A stretch of DNA of 64,000 nt, from the NCBI GenBank assembly GCA_033239525.1, contig BSYO01000005.1:2700001-2764000 (forward strand), given 5' to 3'. The DNA comes from Nepenthes gracilis (lineage: Eukaryota; Streptophyta; Magnoliopsida; Caryophyllales; Nepenthaceae). Below, in pieces: positions 1-12,016 of this stretch. The notes below the pieces were generated by a model. That model ran no database searches. It was not told the DNA's origin and saw only the letters and a program-made list of their open reading frames with translations. Positions within the stretch are counted from its first letter, which is position 1. The number at the start of each line of letters is the position of its first letter. Made by a program: the position numbers and the translations under genes.

Positions 1-151
1 AATCTATAAAGCACTCAAAACATGCATCTTGAGCCTCAAAAGAGGCACATGCCTTAAGAGCCTAGGTGCACCTTTAAAACCATAGGATAAGATGCCAACA
101 GAAACAACTTTATTGAACCTCCAACGCATATAAAGCATGCTTCCAGTGTAC

Positions 152-2626
152 CTGGCTTGTGGGTGCAACTGATCCACTTGAGGCTCCAGCTGGTGCAGGC
201 TTGTTCTGCGATAAATTAATTGAATAGGAAGCAAATCCACAATAAATACTTAAAAGAATAAGAGAAAGAGAGAGAGTTGTACACAATCACCAAAGTAAAA
301 AAGAAAAAACCAAAAAAATTCCTTTTTTTACGCCAAGAAAATGACATAGATCATCTTAAAAAAAGAATTCATCAGACTGGATACTACAATTTTATTATTG
401 CTCTTCTATAATCCAAGATTAAAAATTAATAGACAGTATTACAAGACTCCCTAATATAATTTACACTTACCTTAGTTAACATAATTACAATAAAACTATT
501 TTCAGCAACTTTATTTTCTTCCAGCGTTGTGGCATCCTTAAGAACCTTGCCCTGATATATAAGCATCTGCTGCGCAGCAGGGTAGACATCTGCACCTTGT
601 ACACTCTCAATATTTTGCTTTACATCAGTAACCTGAGTGAAAAAGTAAAAAATACCAACCAGCAAAGTCATGAAGTTGGACCACAATATGGCTTGCCAAG
701 CAATGGGTAAAGTATGATAGGAGTAAAAAAGGAACACAGAAAAGGGATACATTATCACAGTTATGGGAAAAAAAAAAGACAAATGTTAAAAACAGGACCT
801 GAAGTTAGTATATTCACTACACAGAAACAATCAACAACTAATCATAACATATTATCACAAAAGATAAGGCCCTCTTATCTTTTTGTTATTAGGCAATATA
901 TTGATCTATGAAGTAAGAAGACGAGATAATACACTGAATCTTTGTTCAGATAGGTGAGTTGGAGAGAGACAGAAAAGGGAATCAATGTAACTATACAGAT
1001 ATGGAGTTGACTGGCATTGACTTAGTTACAAGGATTATAATATTAACACAGGTATTGGTCGAGGCTATATCAATATCAGTTACATCGGGCTATACATATC
1101 AATATTAGACATTGCAGATGTAGAAAAAAAATTTCTGTGAACACATGAAAACTGAGTTATACACCAAAGTTTAACCTGCTTTTATCTTATGTTTACATAT
1201 TTAAAAGAGTTTTGGTCAACTTTATTCAATAGAGCTAGGTATCAACACAATAAATAAATAATCGCTGCAAGTAGCAAAATAACATCAATCTCAACCGAAA
1301 ATCAAAAAAGTTGTGTTCAAAATACTAGATTCAAGCTAAATCAAGCAAAAAAAGGGGGAAACAATATCTAAAATAAAATTCTTACCATTTGTTCTCTGCA
1401 AGAAATCTTGGCCTCAAACTCAACAAAACCTTAGCTTTTAAAACACAAAATCCACTTGTTTATTCAGTTTACGAAGCTTTCAAACCCATTCAAGAGGTTT
1501 TAGTTATCCTTAGGTATGTTTCAAGTGAAGCCTCCGTTCCCTTCCAAATAAACAATTGAGACCTTCCAATATTGATACATATAAATTGACATTTGAATCT
1601 ATGCTTACTTCCATCCCCTCTCCCAAACGCACCCATCCAAATGTAGGGCAAGAATAATCAATCCTAATGACTTGATGGAACAACATGAAGGTCCAATCGT
1701 CAGGTGATCTCAATAGTTACTCAGAAGGACTAATAAAGAGCACGAGCCCACCCATAACACATAATGAAAGAAAGAAGTAACACTAAAAGCTTCATATACA
1801 CAAAATCAAAAGGGCTCTGATATTATGTCAATGAACCAATTCATACCCAAAACCAGAGTTGTATGAAAGCCCAATAAGCGTCTGATACTGTTAACACCTA
1901 TACTAAAAAAAGTCTATTATTTAAGATTTTATGTGTTTCTTCATGTCTCTGTCCATTCTAAGATAAATCGTTTGCCAACTTCAAGCGTTAACTTCTCAAC
2001 AAAATTTTCATCTCTCTATTTTTGGGTAAGTAAACATTACCACACCAATTATAGATTGAATATTTCTCATTATTTCTAGTCCGATCAGACTACCAGAACA
2101 CCATTTTTCTCCCTGGGGAAATGAAATATAATGAGAAGTACTACAAGACTCCTAACATGGTATCCGTTCACTCTGTCATAAGAACTCCCAGTATATTGAA
2201 AATAACACCCATCTACACCAGTTTTGTAGATTTTCATGAACCGACATATTTAAATCAAAATATTCATCAACTAATTACAAATCAATGAAAAATAGACTGA
2301 AATTTAGCAGCATATTCCATCAATTGCTACACTAGTACAGTTCTCGTGCAAGAAAACGCAGAAAACCTAAAATTAAGCAACATAAATCTTGATCTTGATT
2401 CCACATGACTTCCGCAAAATTGGACAAATCCAAAAACCGAATTGGAACTTCTCCTCTACAGTGATTTAACATCCGCAAACTAGCATGAAATTTGAGAAGT
2501 GCGAATGCTTGGTGAGAGAAATAAGGGAGACCGGGAGGGGGGGAAGAGAGAGAGAGTTACGGTGTCTTCAGGCTTCACTTCGATCTCAAAGTTGGTGCCT
2601 TTCAACGTTTTCACGAAAACCTTCAT
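152..2626 (-). CDS. RAD23: RAD23-family ubiquitin receptor, 5' part (runs off left edge)
   Basis: Three exons on the minus strand join in frame: 2626-2561 (22 codons from ATG at 2626-2624), 632-471 (54 codons) and 205-152 (18 codons). All junctions are phase 0 with GT donors and AG acceptors. The 94 residues give a complete N-terminal ubiquitin-like domain (about residues 1-76: [17 protein letters not shown], then [19 protein letters not shown] and [10 protein letters not shown]). The start of the Ala/Pro/Ser-rich linker ([11 protein letters not shown]) follows. In known RAD23 proteins the UBL docks on the proteasome, and two UBA domains plus an XPC-binding domain follow; those must lie beyond the left edge. 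The family shuttles ubiquitylated cargo to the 26S proteasome and assists nucleotide-excision repair. Intron 1 is 1.93 kb (633-2560) and intron 2 is 265 bp. The family call is secure; which paralogue (RAD23b/c/d) cannot be decided. Confidence 0.93.
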
Positions 2627-2720
2627 CTTCGACGGTTTAGGTTCTCGTCGGCCGGCGGCTGTGGGTCAGGTGGGCAAAGATAGAGCGAGAAAACGAAGAT
2701 TTTCAGCTTCCTATCGGTGA

Positions 2721-2728
2721 TTTATATA
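2721..2728 (-). promoter_or_regulatory. Candidate TATA box of the RAD23 gene
   Basis: On the minus strand this reads TATATAAA and lies about 95 bp upstream of the RAD23 ATG at 2626. That leaves room for a short 5' UTR. The spacing and the motif are seen; the function is inferred. Confidence 0.5.
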
Positions 2729-2739
2729 TCAGAATATCG

Positions 2740-3221
2740 ATAGTGAGTATGAGTAGTTACCTCTCATGCACTCAAGGCTTTTTCTAAGGTAGAAATAAAA
2801 ATCGTTCACAATAAAATTAAAATAAATAATCTTTTTTTTATTTTATTTCCTAAAACTAAAAATCATTTTTAGTATATTCTTATTGAGTAATTATTACATA
2901 AATTAAAACTATATTTTATTTAATTTCCTACAACCTCGATATATCTAAAACTTTAATATGTTTGTCTCTCTTTTTTTTCATTTATTGTAGTATTCAAATA
3001 AAATATATTAATAATATTCTAAGTTATTCACCACATTTCCTTTCGAACAAATAATGTTTTAGTCTTACATTAATAAGGTTAAAATTCATTTTAATTTCTT
3101 ATTCTTAGTTTTATTTTTTGATTTCTATTTTTTATTTATATGATCTTTTTCTAAAAAATGCTTTCATTTATTTAACAAGTTAATATTTATTAATAAATTT
3201 TTATAATTTTTTTTATTATTT
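2740..3221. other. AT-rich intergenic stretch
   Basis: Upstream flank of RAD23 up to the solo LTR. It is dominated by poly(T) and AAT runs. I see no ORF, RNA gene or clear regulatory motif other than the TATA box listed separately. Confidence 0.6.
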
Positions 3222-3226
3222 GACAT

Positions 3227-4286
3227 TGATGCATGCTTAAATCCGAGTTCGAATAGATTCGAGTTCACTTGATCGTTTGGATTCGGCTCTGTTTACCGAG
3301 TCTGAACCCTACACACCATTACAACAAACAAGAGGTCAGGTATCGACGGGATGTTATCCTACCGAAAACACTCCGACGCTCAAGTCAGTAATAAGCCTTC
3401 GAATTACAAGAAGGTAACTATAAATGATAGAGATGGAGATTGAGGTAGGAAGAAGTGTTCACCTTTAGATGTAAGAGACGTTCTTACGACTCTTCCAGAG
3501 TGCAGTTTTTTGACTCAATGTTCACGGAGAACTAGCGGAAAGCCAAGTCCTGTAAGCGTGGAAGCTTGAAAAGATGGAACTCGAGGAGTGAGTGAAATCT
3601 CTGAAATCTGAAAACTTGGAGTTGGATTATTGTAGTAAACAATTGCGTACTTAGGGATAAACATTATAATACTCAAGGATTTTCCCGTCGTAGTTCTTTG
3701 TTGGCTTTTGTTCGTGTCCCCTTAGAATAGAGACTCTGTGGGGTTATATAGATGGTGGGCAGGGCGACCTCCTTTGACTAAGAAGGCACGATCCTTACAT
3801 CGTGTTGGACAGCCTTCCTTAAGTAAAAAAGCTTGACTAGTACATTCTGTTGGGATGGTTTTCTTTCTAAGCGGGCAACGATTCTCCGGATTATTTGCCT
3901 TCCTTTTGTACTTCTATTACCGTTAGATTCTATTGTAGGTAGGAAGAGAGAATTTGACGCCTTCCTCATGGGAAGGGCGTCGAATCTGTTGATACCTTCT
4001 TTAGTGGAGATTAGCTTCAAGGAATGCGCGAAATCAGGAAAATAGACCGTTACTTGTCGTGTATGAAAACGTCGGCCAAATTGGGCCTGGCTCATATAAG
4101 ATTTTTACATTTTCTCGGTATGCTACTACAGTACTTCCGATCAACAAAAATATTAACCGTTTTGAGGGAGCGCATTGGCCGCCTAGTTGACCTTCCATAC
4201 GGTCAACGCTAGAACACGTATTTGGGCTTTTCTGAATTTTGAACTATTTTTTTTATTGGGTCTGTCTACTATGGGCTTACCCATCA
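3227..4286 (-). mobile_element. Solo LTR of an LTR retrotransposon (1060 bp, TSD GACAT)
   Basis: The element begins TG and ends CA, and is flanked by a perfect 5-bp target-site duplication GACAT (3222-3226 and 4287-4291). Read on the minus strand it starts TGATGGGTAAGCCC, carries a TATA-like TATATAA near 3745-3755 and ends GCATCA. It is clearly more GC-rich than its flanks and has no long ORF. A 16-nt motif (ACACTCCGACGCTCAA on the plus strand, 3368-3383) recurs in the 35 kb LTR at a similar distance from the 3' end. That motif suggests a Ty3/Gypsy (Tat/Ogre-like) origin, which is an inference. Short ORFs inside are not genes. Confidence 0.85.
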
Positions 4287-4610
4287 GACATATAACATAA
4301 ACTATTAGTTAATAAATTAATTGATAAATTTACTTTATATATTTTAAATTATGATAACCTAAAAAATCAAACCCATTTTAGGATATTTTGATTTATAGTT
4401 GTCAAGAGTGTAAAAATCTCTTTGTAGTCATATCATAATTAATAAATTATATATTGAATGTTATTTTTAATTATAATATATTATTTAAAATAATATATGT
4501 CTGCCTATTTTAAGAATGTATTATGCATATTTAATATTGAATCATTAATTATATTTTTATTATAAGTGTGAGCTCAATTTATTTGAGCTTGATATTAAAA
4601 TATCTTTCTG

Positions 4611-4633
4611 TATATATATATATATATATATAT
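4611..4633. repeat. (TA)n microsatellite
   Basis: About 11 TA dinucleotides in AT-rich intergenic DNA between the solo LTR and the next repeat-like block. The whole stretch 4292-4732 has no gene. Confidence 0.85.
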
Positions 4634-4732
4634 GTAATTTGAAAATTTCAATCATTGGTCTAATATTGTCATTTGGTTCCCTTAAAAATCATTTTCTCTT
4701 CTAGCTACTTACTTATATCATAAAATGGTACT

Positions 4733-6890
4733 TGTTACATCCCAAATTTTAATCTCATTATTAATAATTATAGATATTAATAATTATCTAATTAATAATC
4801 TAATTAATTATGGATGTAAGTTTCATATTAATATATCGATCGAATAAAACATGATTAATATTTAATCAAACCGCAGAATTCAAAATGCAATGTCATTAGG
4901 TAGCTCTAACATCAACCAAACTATGATGTCAGACTTTATATAAGTGGTTATATCTGAATCAAAATTAGAGTGTCTAGCAATCATCATAAACCATAATCCA
5001 ACGGCATCATTGATTCTACGATACCATAATTAAATTAATATAGAATCGAGACTGTCTGAAATAAAAACACAACTTCTAATTCTTTCTAAATCTAATTTGA
5101 AATTTCCTCCACATCAACTCCTTGATCAAACCTCACCTTCATGTAAGTACCCAAGTCTTTAATCTGAAGGGGTCAATAAAAAATAAAAATAAGAGTAAGT
5201 AAAAAACTTAACAAGACATATAATTTACATAATTAAATATATAATTTGTATTAAAATATGCCAGAATGGAACAATGAATCAAATTTCAGTACAGTGCTAT
5301 AAATTTTCATATCAAATATGTACAGATTATGAATTTTTATTTTTATATTTTTATTTAAATTCATACCATATAATACATACTCAAATATAAAATTCTTAAG
5401 AATCAATGATCGGTAGAGTTTTACCGATTAAAGAAGTAGATAATCAAAATTTAGATTATATTTATTTTCACACAACTAAAAATCGTATGCTACTATTCAA
5501 GATCCATAGGTAAATTATCATACATATAATCCTGTAAATAGGGTCAAATGTCATTCTTACCCACGGATGATAAGTTTGAATCTCGATCATTATTATAAAC
5601 ATGTCATAATACACCACACACTAAATTTATTATAATGGTTCGATATTTAGACTTATGAAAATACTACACAATTATTCATAATTATTATATTTTCTCAATT
5701 CGAAGAAAATAATCTTAGTTCATTAACATATTGTAGAGTTTTTCATATAATTTTTTTAATTAATTTTCATACAGTGCATAAAATTTTACAGGAATTCACA
5801 TATTTAGTTTTTTAGAACATACCAAAGCTATATGATAAAATTTTACAAACATGTGACACCATTTATATTAGAATTTGCAGAGAAAATTAGAAAATTCTGT
5901 AATTCACATAAATTTTTTTTAATTATCAAGTATTATAATATTTTATGAATATGTGAAACTATTTATACTAGAATTTGCAAAGAAAACACAAAAATTTCAT
6001 GATTTTCACATTTTCTTTCAATTATCAAACATGTAAGCATAATTTACTAAGTTTTCAAAACATCCAAGTATATATTTAAAGGTCTAAAACATATGGTAGC
6101 AATATATATGAAATTCATCATATATGGAGTTATTAAATCAAAAATTTAACGCATACATAAAAAAAATTGTAGGAAAATAACTTAAATTCCAAAATATATA
6201 AATTAAAGATATAATTTTTCACAAAACTCATAAAAAATGGGTATGAAAGTTCATACATGTGAAATTTAAATAATTAGTTACGAAAAGATATCGTGTTTGA
6301 ATATTTAGAATAAGAAATATTTAAAAAATGAGTAAAGAATAGTAACAAATGAAAAAAAAAATTGAATACATTTACCTTAATTTGAATCTTACAAAATTCT
6401 TGCTTGAAATTACTTAAATTTATCTTCTTTAACTTTCTTTTTCTTTCTCTCTCTTCTCCTCTTCTCATTCTCTCTACTCTCTCAAACTCTGTAGGAAATG
6501 ACCAAAATTTAGTCAAACATGATATTTATAGACGATTGGCATTCAAGCATGCATCATGTACCTCGACCAAACTCAATAACGCACGAGCATTGCTTTGAGG
6601 GTACATAAGGTATGGACATTTTGTCTTTGTGTGCTTAGGCATCCCTCGAGCATATATCGAGCACAAGTATATTGAAAAGTGGGCTTGAACTCTAATTAGA
6701 CGTCCATCAGATGTGATCTCACTGCCCATCCCACTTATGGGCACGCATTGGGCATCTATCAACTTGATGTAATCTGGCCTAATTTTAACTTCTGATCCAG
6801 ATTTCTTCTTTCTATGACCTCAATTTATAATTTTTAAATTAATTAATCATAATTAAATCTAAAAATCAAAACTCGCATTTTATAATACCC
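4733..6890 (-). mobile_element. Possible degenerate chromovirus-type LTR
   Basis: The left end begins TGTTACATCCCAAATTTTAA. On the minus strand this is an LTR end of the GGGATGTAACA type, common in Ty3/Gypsy chromovirus LTRs. A CT-rich tract (6420-6482) reads as an AGAG-rich leader followed by AAGGTAAATG on the minus strand, as in such LTRs. The right end is unclear (about 6880-6890) and no matching target-site duplication was found. The rest is AT-rich without coding potential. Family and limits are inference. Confidence 0.35.
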
Positions 6891-7710
6891 ACTTGGCATC
6901 TTTGACGGGAATATATCTACAAAACAAGCCTTTTGATTTTGAGTTCCTATACTCAATACTCTCATCAGGATTACGTATAATATTAAAGGTTTAGAAGAAT
7001 CGAAATCGTGAAAAATTTATTAATAATTGCAGCAACCAATACTAACCTCAATGAAGAAAAGTTAGTTTTCAATCTTTGTTTTCTTTTCATATTTAATTTA
7101 CATGTGATTTTATCTATATATAGTATATTGGTTTAAGTCTATGGTTTAGTATCAAAGTATTAGTTTTCCTCCTCCTTGACGTTTGGAAATCTGCAGTTTT
7201 TTCTGATTGTTATTATGAATTTAAAGTACAATTTGTACTAATGTCTAAAACAATGGTAGGGATCATTAGAAAATTGACTTTTCTAATAATTTATGATTTT
7301 CTACTTCCATCTTGATGTTCAAAATACTAAAATTGAGTCAAATTTTTATTCGGGTCGAACGAGACAAATAGATCCATCTTAGAGGTTGAAGATGAACAAA
7401 ATAATGCTATTTTATTCATTTATTATAGTTAAAAAATAGATTTTTGACAGTGGGTTGATCCACTCGCTAAATTGTATCCACAAAAGGCCTTTTGAAATTT
7501 TGGATAAAACATTTGTCAACATTCTACGTATAAGTTTTCATCATTGAGGCTCACAAGCATTAGAAATATGTGTGAATAAATTATGCGACTAAAAGATATA
7601 GCAACTTAGCTAAAAATCATAAGATTTTCTAAATCTTTTATTTTGTACTATAGTCTAAAAACTCTTCCATGTTAATATGATCTTTCAAAGCCTATTAAGA
7701 TACATATAAA
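6891..7710. other. AT-rich intergenic stretch
   Basis: No ORF, RNA gene or delimitable repeat could be supported here. It separates the LTR-like block from the 7.7 kb solo LTR. Confidence 0.55.
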
Positions 7711-7715
7711 GATAA

Positions 7716-8708
7716 TGTTGCGTTCTGATTCCACGGGACTTGCTATGGCCGAGAGATACAGAGGATGGGGACCACCCAGCTGGATCTCTTGGGAAGGCGT
7801 TAGGCCCTCGGCGTCCAATCGGATGCGTGGTTTCCAGGCAACACAAGTGAGTGAGGTGTTGGATACGAGATGAGAACTGAGACCGGATGTTTTAAGTGGA
7901 AAACCTCCTCTTAAATGGGGAGGAAAAACCACTAGGCTCGGGGGCAGAAAGAAAGAGCTTCACTATGAAATTTGGAGATTTTACAGAGGTAGGTTGATTG
8001 TGAGGTTATTCCCTTCCCTATCTCTCGTTTTGTGTTTATCTCCCTAAGTAAACTATGCTCTCTGGGAGCCTTCTTCCACGTCTTTGAGGAATTAGGCTTG
8101 GAGAAGGAGGTGGCTTGCTGGAAGCTTTGGGAGTTAGTAGCAACCGGAAAGCTTCCTTACGTGTTTCTTTTGATTTGGTCTCTCCCCACGGAAAGGAGGT
8201 CTTGTTGTATATTTATAGTGGAAGCCGGGCCGTTGGGAGCGGACACGTGTCGTCCATCCGACGGTTGGGGCCGACCACGGCTTTCTTTAATGCGGTGACG
8301 TGTGGAATTGGCATGCGGACGGCGCGTGCAGCCTCTGCGCGTGTCGGTATGCAGGATTTGGATATCTTCCTTGATTTGACTAAGCATGCTCTGTCGATGC
8401 GCGATTAGCGATAGGCATAGGCTTTCTTGGAAACCGTCGAAATAGGCCAGTTGGCATTCCAGGTCGCGGACGGGCGGTTCTCGGACGGCTGTGAATCTTC
8501 TTGCAAGCTCACGGTCTCGAGAGGAGAGAACAGTCCTCGGGAGGTCCTCTGGAAAGTTTGAGAGATTCTTCTGGCTTCCTGGCCACTCGGGTGACAAGAG
8601 ACCTCCTGGGCTCTCGTTCCTTGGGCCTTTTGAACCGCTCATGTGGATGTCTTTGGGCCTCTTTTATTTGGGCTGTGCTTTCGTGGGCCTTTATACTGGG
8701 GCCCATCA
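7716..8708 (-). mobile_element. Solo LTR, family A (993 bp, TSD GATAA)
   Basis: TG...CA ends are flanked by a perfect 5-bp duplication GATAA (7711-7715 and 8709-8713). On the minus strand it starts TGATGGGCCCCAGTATAAAG, has a TATA box TATAAATA (plus-strand 8210-8217) and ends CAGAACGCAACA. Those landmarks, and a shared segment containing GTGTTGCCTGG, also occur in the 38.9 kb element, so the two are copies of one family in opposite orientations. GC content is far above the flanks. Several overlapping ORFs (up to 161 codons at 8157-8642) are chance reading frames of GC-rich LTR sequence. Confidence 0.88.
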
Positions 8709-8713
8709 GATAA

Positions 8714-10085
8714 ATAGCTGATTAATAAACTTACAATCATGTGCATTTAATAATAAGAAATACTTGTACAATGATTTGGTGAAATTATATATATAATAAA
8801 ACAAGAAATTTTTTAAAGTCTAAGTGAATTAGAATGGAAAAAGTAAAAATACCTACATAAGCTAACATTAATAAGAAATCTTAAGTAGTCTTAATATAAG
8901 AAAAATGGACACATCAATAAGATTGTGCCAAATTTAAAAAATGACTTAAAAAAAAGTAATCAAATATCTTTTATTTATTATAAATTTAATATAGTTAATA
9001 TTACTTATAATACATGGTAAATTAATTCTTATTCTATAATCTATATTTTAAATTTCTTATAAAGTTTGCAAAACCTAAGAAAGTTAGTAAAAAGTAAGTA
9101 GTGCCACTTTCTTAAAAATAAGGTGTATTCATATATGAAAGCAATTATGACATACAATTTTATTTTAAGTAGTAATTTTGTTTAAAATTTTAAAAATACT
9201 TTTATATTCTACCGTTTTTAAAAATATATATATTTTAATTTGAGACTTTTATCATTTGATTATTCGTTTATTTTTTGGACACATATTTTAGTTTATTTTA
9301 CAAGTTTGATCTTATCAAAAATTATACATTATGACCTTTATTATATTAAATAATAAAATAATATTTCTTACAATGCATTGTATGTTAATGCTAATATTAA
9401 TGATGTATTATGAATGAGCATTCTTTTATATTGTGGTATTATATATTAGGATATATTTTCATAAAAAGAAATTATAAGGTTGGTAAATGATATGATACTT
9501 AATATTTTATATTTTTTAAAATTATAAGACTGATGTAGACTATATAGGAAAAAGGTAAACTAACAAGTCAATGAAAAGTGAGAAGAAGAGCTCAGATATA
9601 TTAGTGATCATAAAATACAGACATTTATAGTCCAATCATGGACTCATATGATCCAATGTATTTTATCTATTTTATTGATAATTATCCATGATGCATGTAT
9701 CTTTACTCCGTGATACTTGGCATTTGTGTGGATTGCATAGGAAAAGAGCAAACCAGCAAGTCCAAAGCAAAGTATTAGATATTTTTAGGATATTTAAAGT
9801 TAAAGTAAAGAAATAATGTGAGAAGTAATTTAAGATTATTAAATTATATAGAGGTAAAAAATATTATGATAGACAGTTAAGAATGAACAAATAATCGATA
9901 TATTTATAAAGTTTATTTAAAAGTATGAGATAATTACTCAGTGCACCATAATTATTTTTCAATACTAAAATGATGTAGCAATAAGTATAAATAAAATATT
10001 GTTGAGAATGTTAAGGAGTATACTTAACATTTTTAAACATTCTAAATTATTATGGATTAAAACTCTTAAAATAATAGTAGATATA
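8714..10085. other. AT-rich intergenic stretch
   Basis: Long AT-rich DNA with scattered short direct repeats. No ORF of note, no RNA gene and no bounded element seen. Confidence 0.55.
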
Positions 10086-10089
10086 TTAA

Positions 10090-10280
10090 ATCATATTCCA
10101 ATGAAAGTTATTTAAAAACACATTTTGAATTGTGCAAATATTAGAAATTAAGTTTTTAACTTTTTATCAAATATAATTCTTAAAAACATATTCCAATGAA
10201 AGTAGGATCGATCGATTTAAAAATATAATTCTTAAGAAAGATCATTTAAATTTTTAACTTTTTATCAAAGTGATAGATTG
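10090..10280. repeat. Degenerate tandem duplication, period about 97 bp
   Basis: CATATTCCAATGAAAGT occurs at 10092 and 10188, and TTTTTAACTTTTTATCAAA at 10153 and 10251. The order is kept and the offsets are 96-98 bp, so this is an old two-copy duplication. It lies in otherwise featureless AT-rich DNA. Confidence 0.55.
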
Positions 10281-10879
10281 ATTGCTATTCTTAATATCCA
10301 TTAAATTTAAATTAGTATTGACTAATCAATCAATGTGATTTTACTAGCTGCCAATACTCCAATGAATCAAATTGTTTAAGAATTGTCTAAGATTGTTGAG
10401 TTGCCAATTAAACAATATACACTTTAGGGGAATGCTTGTACAATATTAAAAAGATATAAAGAAATGGTACAATCCACAATTCATAATAATTATATTATGT
10501 ATATGTAAAAGTCTAATTACAATGTTTGAGTTAAAAATAATCCTAAAATATTTTTACAATATGTGAATTAGATTTGTTGTACAATGCCAAAGATATAAAT
10601 TTTATGAGATATAATAGAGTCTAGAATCTTATTAAACTATTTAATGAAGTAAAATCCATATGTTGTAAATGGGTTTTTTTTAAAAAAAAAACTTATTAGA
10701 TAAAACTAAATAATATAAAGTAAGACTCATTAAGTAATTTACTCAAAAGGAAATAATCAAATACATTTATGCATTTTTTATGTGTTTAAAAGATTCACTT
10801 CATAATATTTTGACATTAATTGCATATTTTGATTTAAAATGATAATGAATAGATATAAAAAAATTTTTCCTCAATGGTG

Positions 10880-12016
10880 GCTAATGGGTAGTAATACACA
10901 AGGTCCAGATAAAATGTCCGAAAATTGAGCCTACGTCCCAAAAGGTTCACGAGGCTTTTGACCCAAAGAATTAAATTGGCTCTAGAGATTTGAGAATTTG
11001 GACCCATATCCCAAGAGGCCCACGAGACTGATTTGGCCAAATAAGCTAAATTAACTTAAGAGACCCAAAGACTCAAGTCCACATCCCAAAAGGTCCAAGG
11101 AGCCAATTTAGTCCAAGAGACTAAATTGGCATTCTAAGCTTGAGGACTTAGGCTCTCATCCCAAGATATCCAAAAAGCCACATTAATCTGAGAGATTGAT
11201 TTAGCTTGGAAGGTTCAAGGATTTCGTGAGAAAGCAAAGTTTCTAATAAAGCCCCGAGGATATGGCATAAAAGATATGGCTCTAAAAGCCTGAAAACTTA
11301 CTGATGAGCAAGTTCTTAGTTGAAGACCGAGGACATCTGCCATCAAATATCCGTGAACTCTGAAAATCCTCCAACGGCATAGGCATTGAAAGGAAGCTCA
11401 GGATGACCGAGGATGCCAGCTTAGAAGAATGACGTTCGCAAAGGCACGCATACTCTCTGCAACACATAATTTTTACATGGAATGATGGCCTGCAGAGTAG
11501 ATGTGATTACTGCAAAAATAACGTCTCATTCAGTCAACCCGCATGCACGCAACCTTTCTGACACGACAAGATGTATTTGCAGAATTGGTGGTAGGCTCCA
11601 TTACACACGCCACTTCCACGTGCTTGCTCCACGTGGGGAGGTTCCAACCACTATATAAGCACTCACTTGTGTACTTACCAAAAACCCCCCGAATTTGCTA
11701 CACTTGCATTTTATGTTCATAAATAGAGAAAAGCAAGTCATTTACACCACCAACTAAGAGAACATTTATATTATAAGAGTGATCCTTATGATTCACTGTA
11801 TATTTTGTTCTCCATCATTTGTACTCAAACACTTGAATAGTAAAATTATTTTCGAATTCAAAGTCCCATGATTTTTTTCTCTCATTTAGAAGAGGGCTTT
11901 TCACATAAAAACGTCACGTGCCATTATTTCTCTCTCCCTACTACTTACAAATTGTATTAGTGTTATTTTCTTTCGGGTCCTCGTCCATATTGAGAACAGG
12001 GTCCAAGGACACAACA
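10880..12016 (+). mobile_element. Probable LTR (solo or fragment) with internal 75-bp repeats
   Basis: A GC-richer block holds a TATA box (TATATAA, 11652-11658) after CACGTGGGG, then a pyrimidine-rich leader, and ends GGACACAACA at 12016. This layout fits an LTR promoter, R and U5. The left end is not certain (about 10870-10885) and I found no target-site duplication. No coding domain is present. The first 300 bp consist of a four-unit tandem repeat listed separately. Confidence 0.5.
10933..11230 (+). repeat. Four-copy degenerate tandem repeat, 75-bp unit
   Basis: A motif like A[CT][AG]TCCCAA[AG]AGG starts at 10933, 11006, 11081 and 11156 (offsets 73, 75 and 75). Each copy continues into an ACTAAATTGGC-like stretch and a GAGANTTGAGGA-like stretch. 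It lies in the putative U3 of the LTR-like block, where repeated promoter modules are known in plant retrotransposons. Confidence 0.7.

Noticed and set aside
8157..8642. 161-codon minus-strand open frame
   Set aside because: It lies wholly inside a delimited solo LTR, overlaps other frames on both strands and shows no domain. It is a chance frame of GC-rich sequence.
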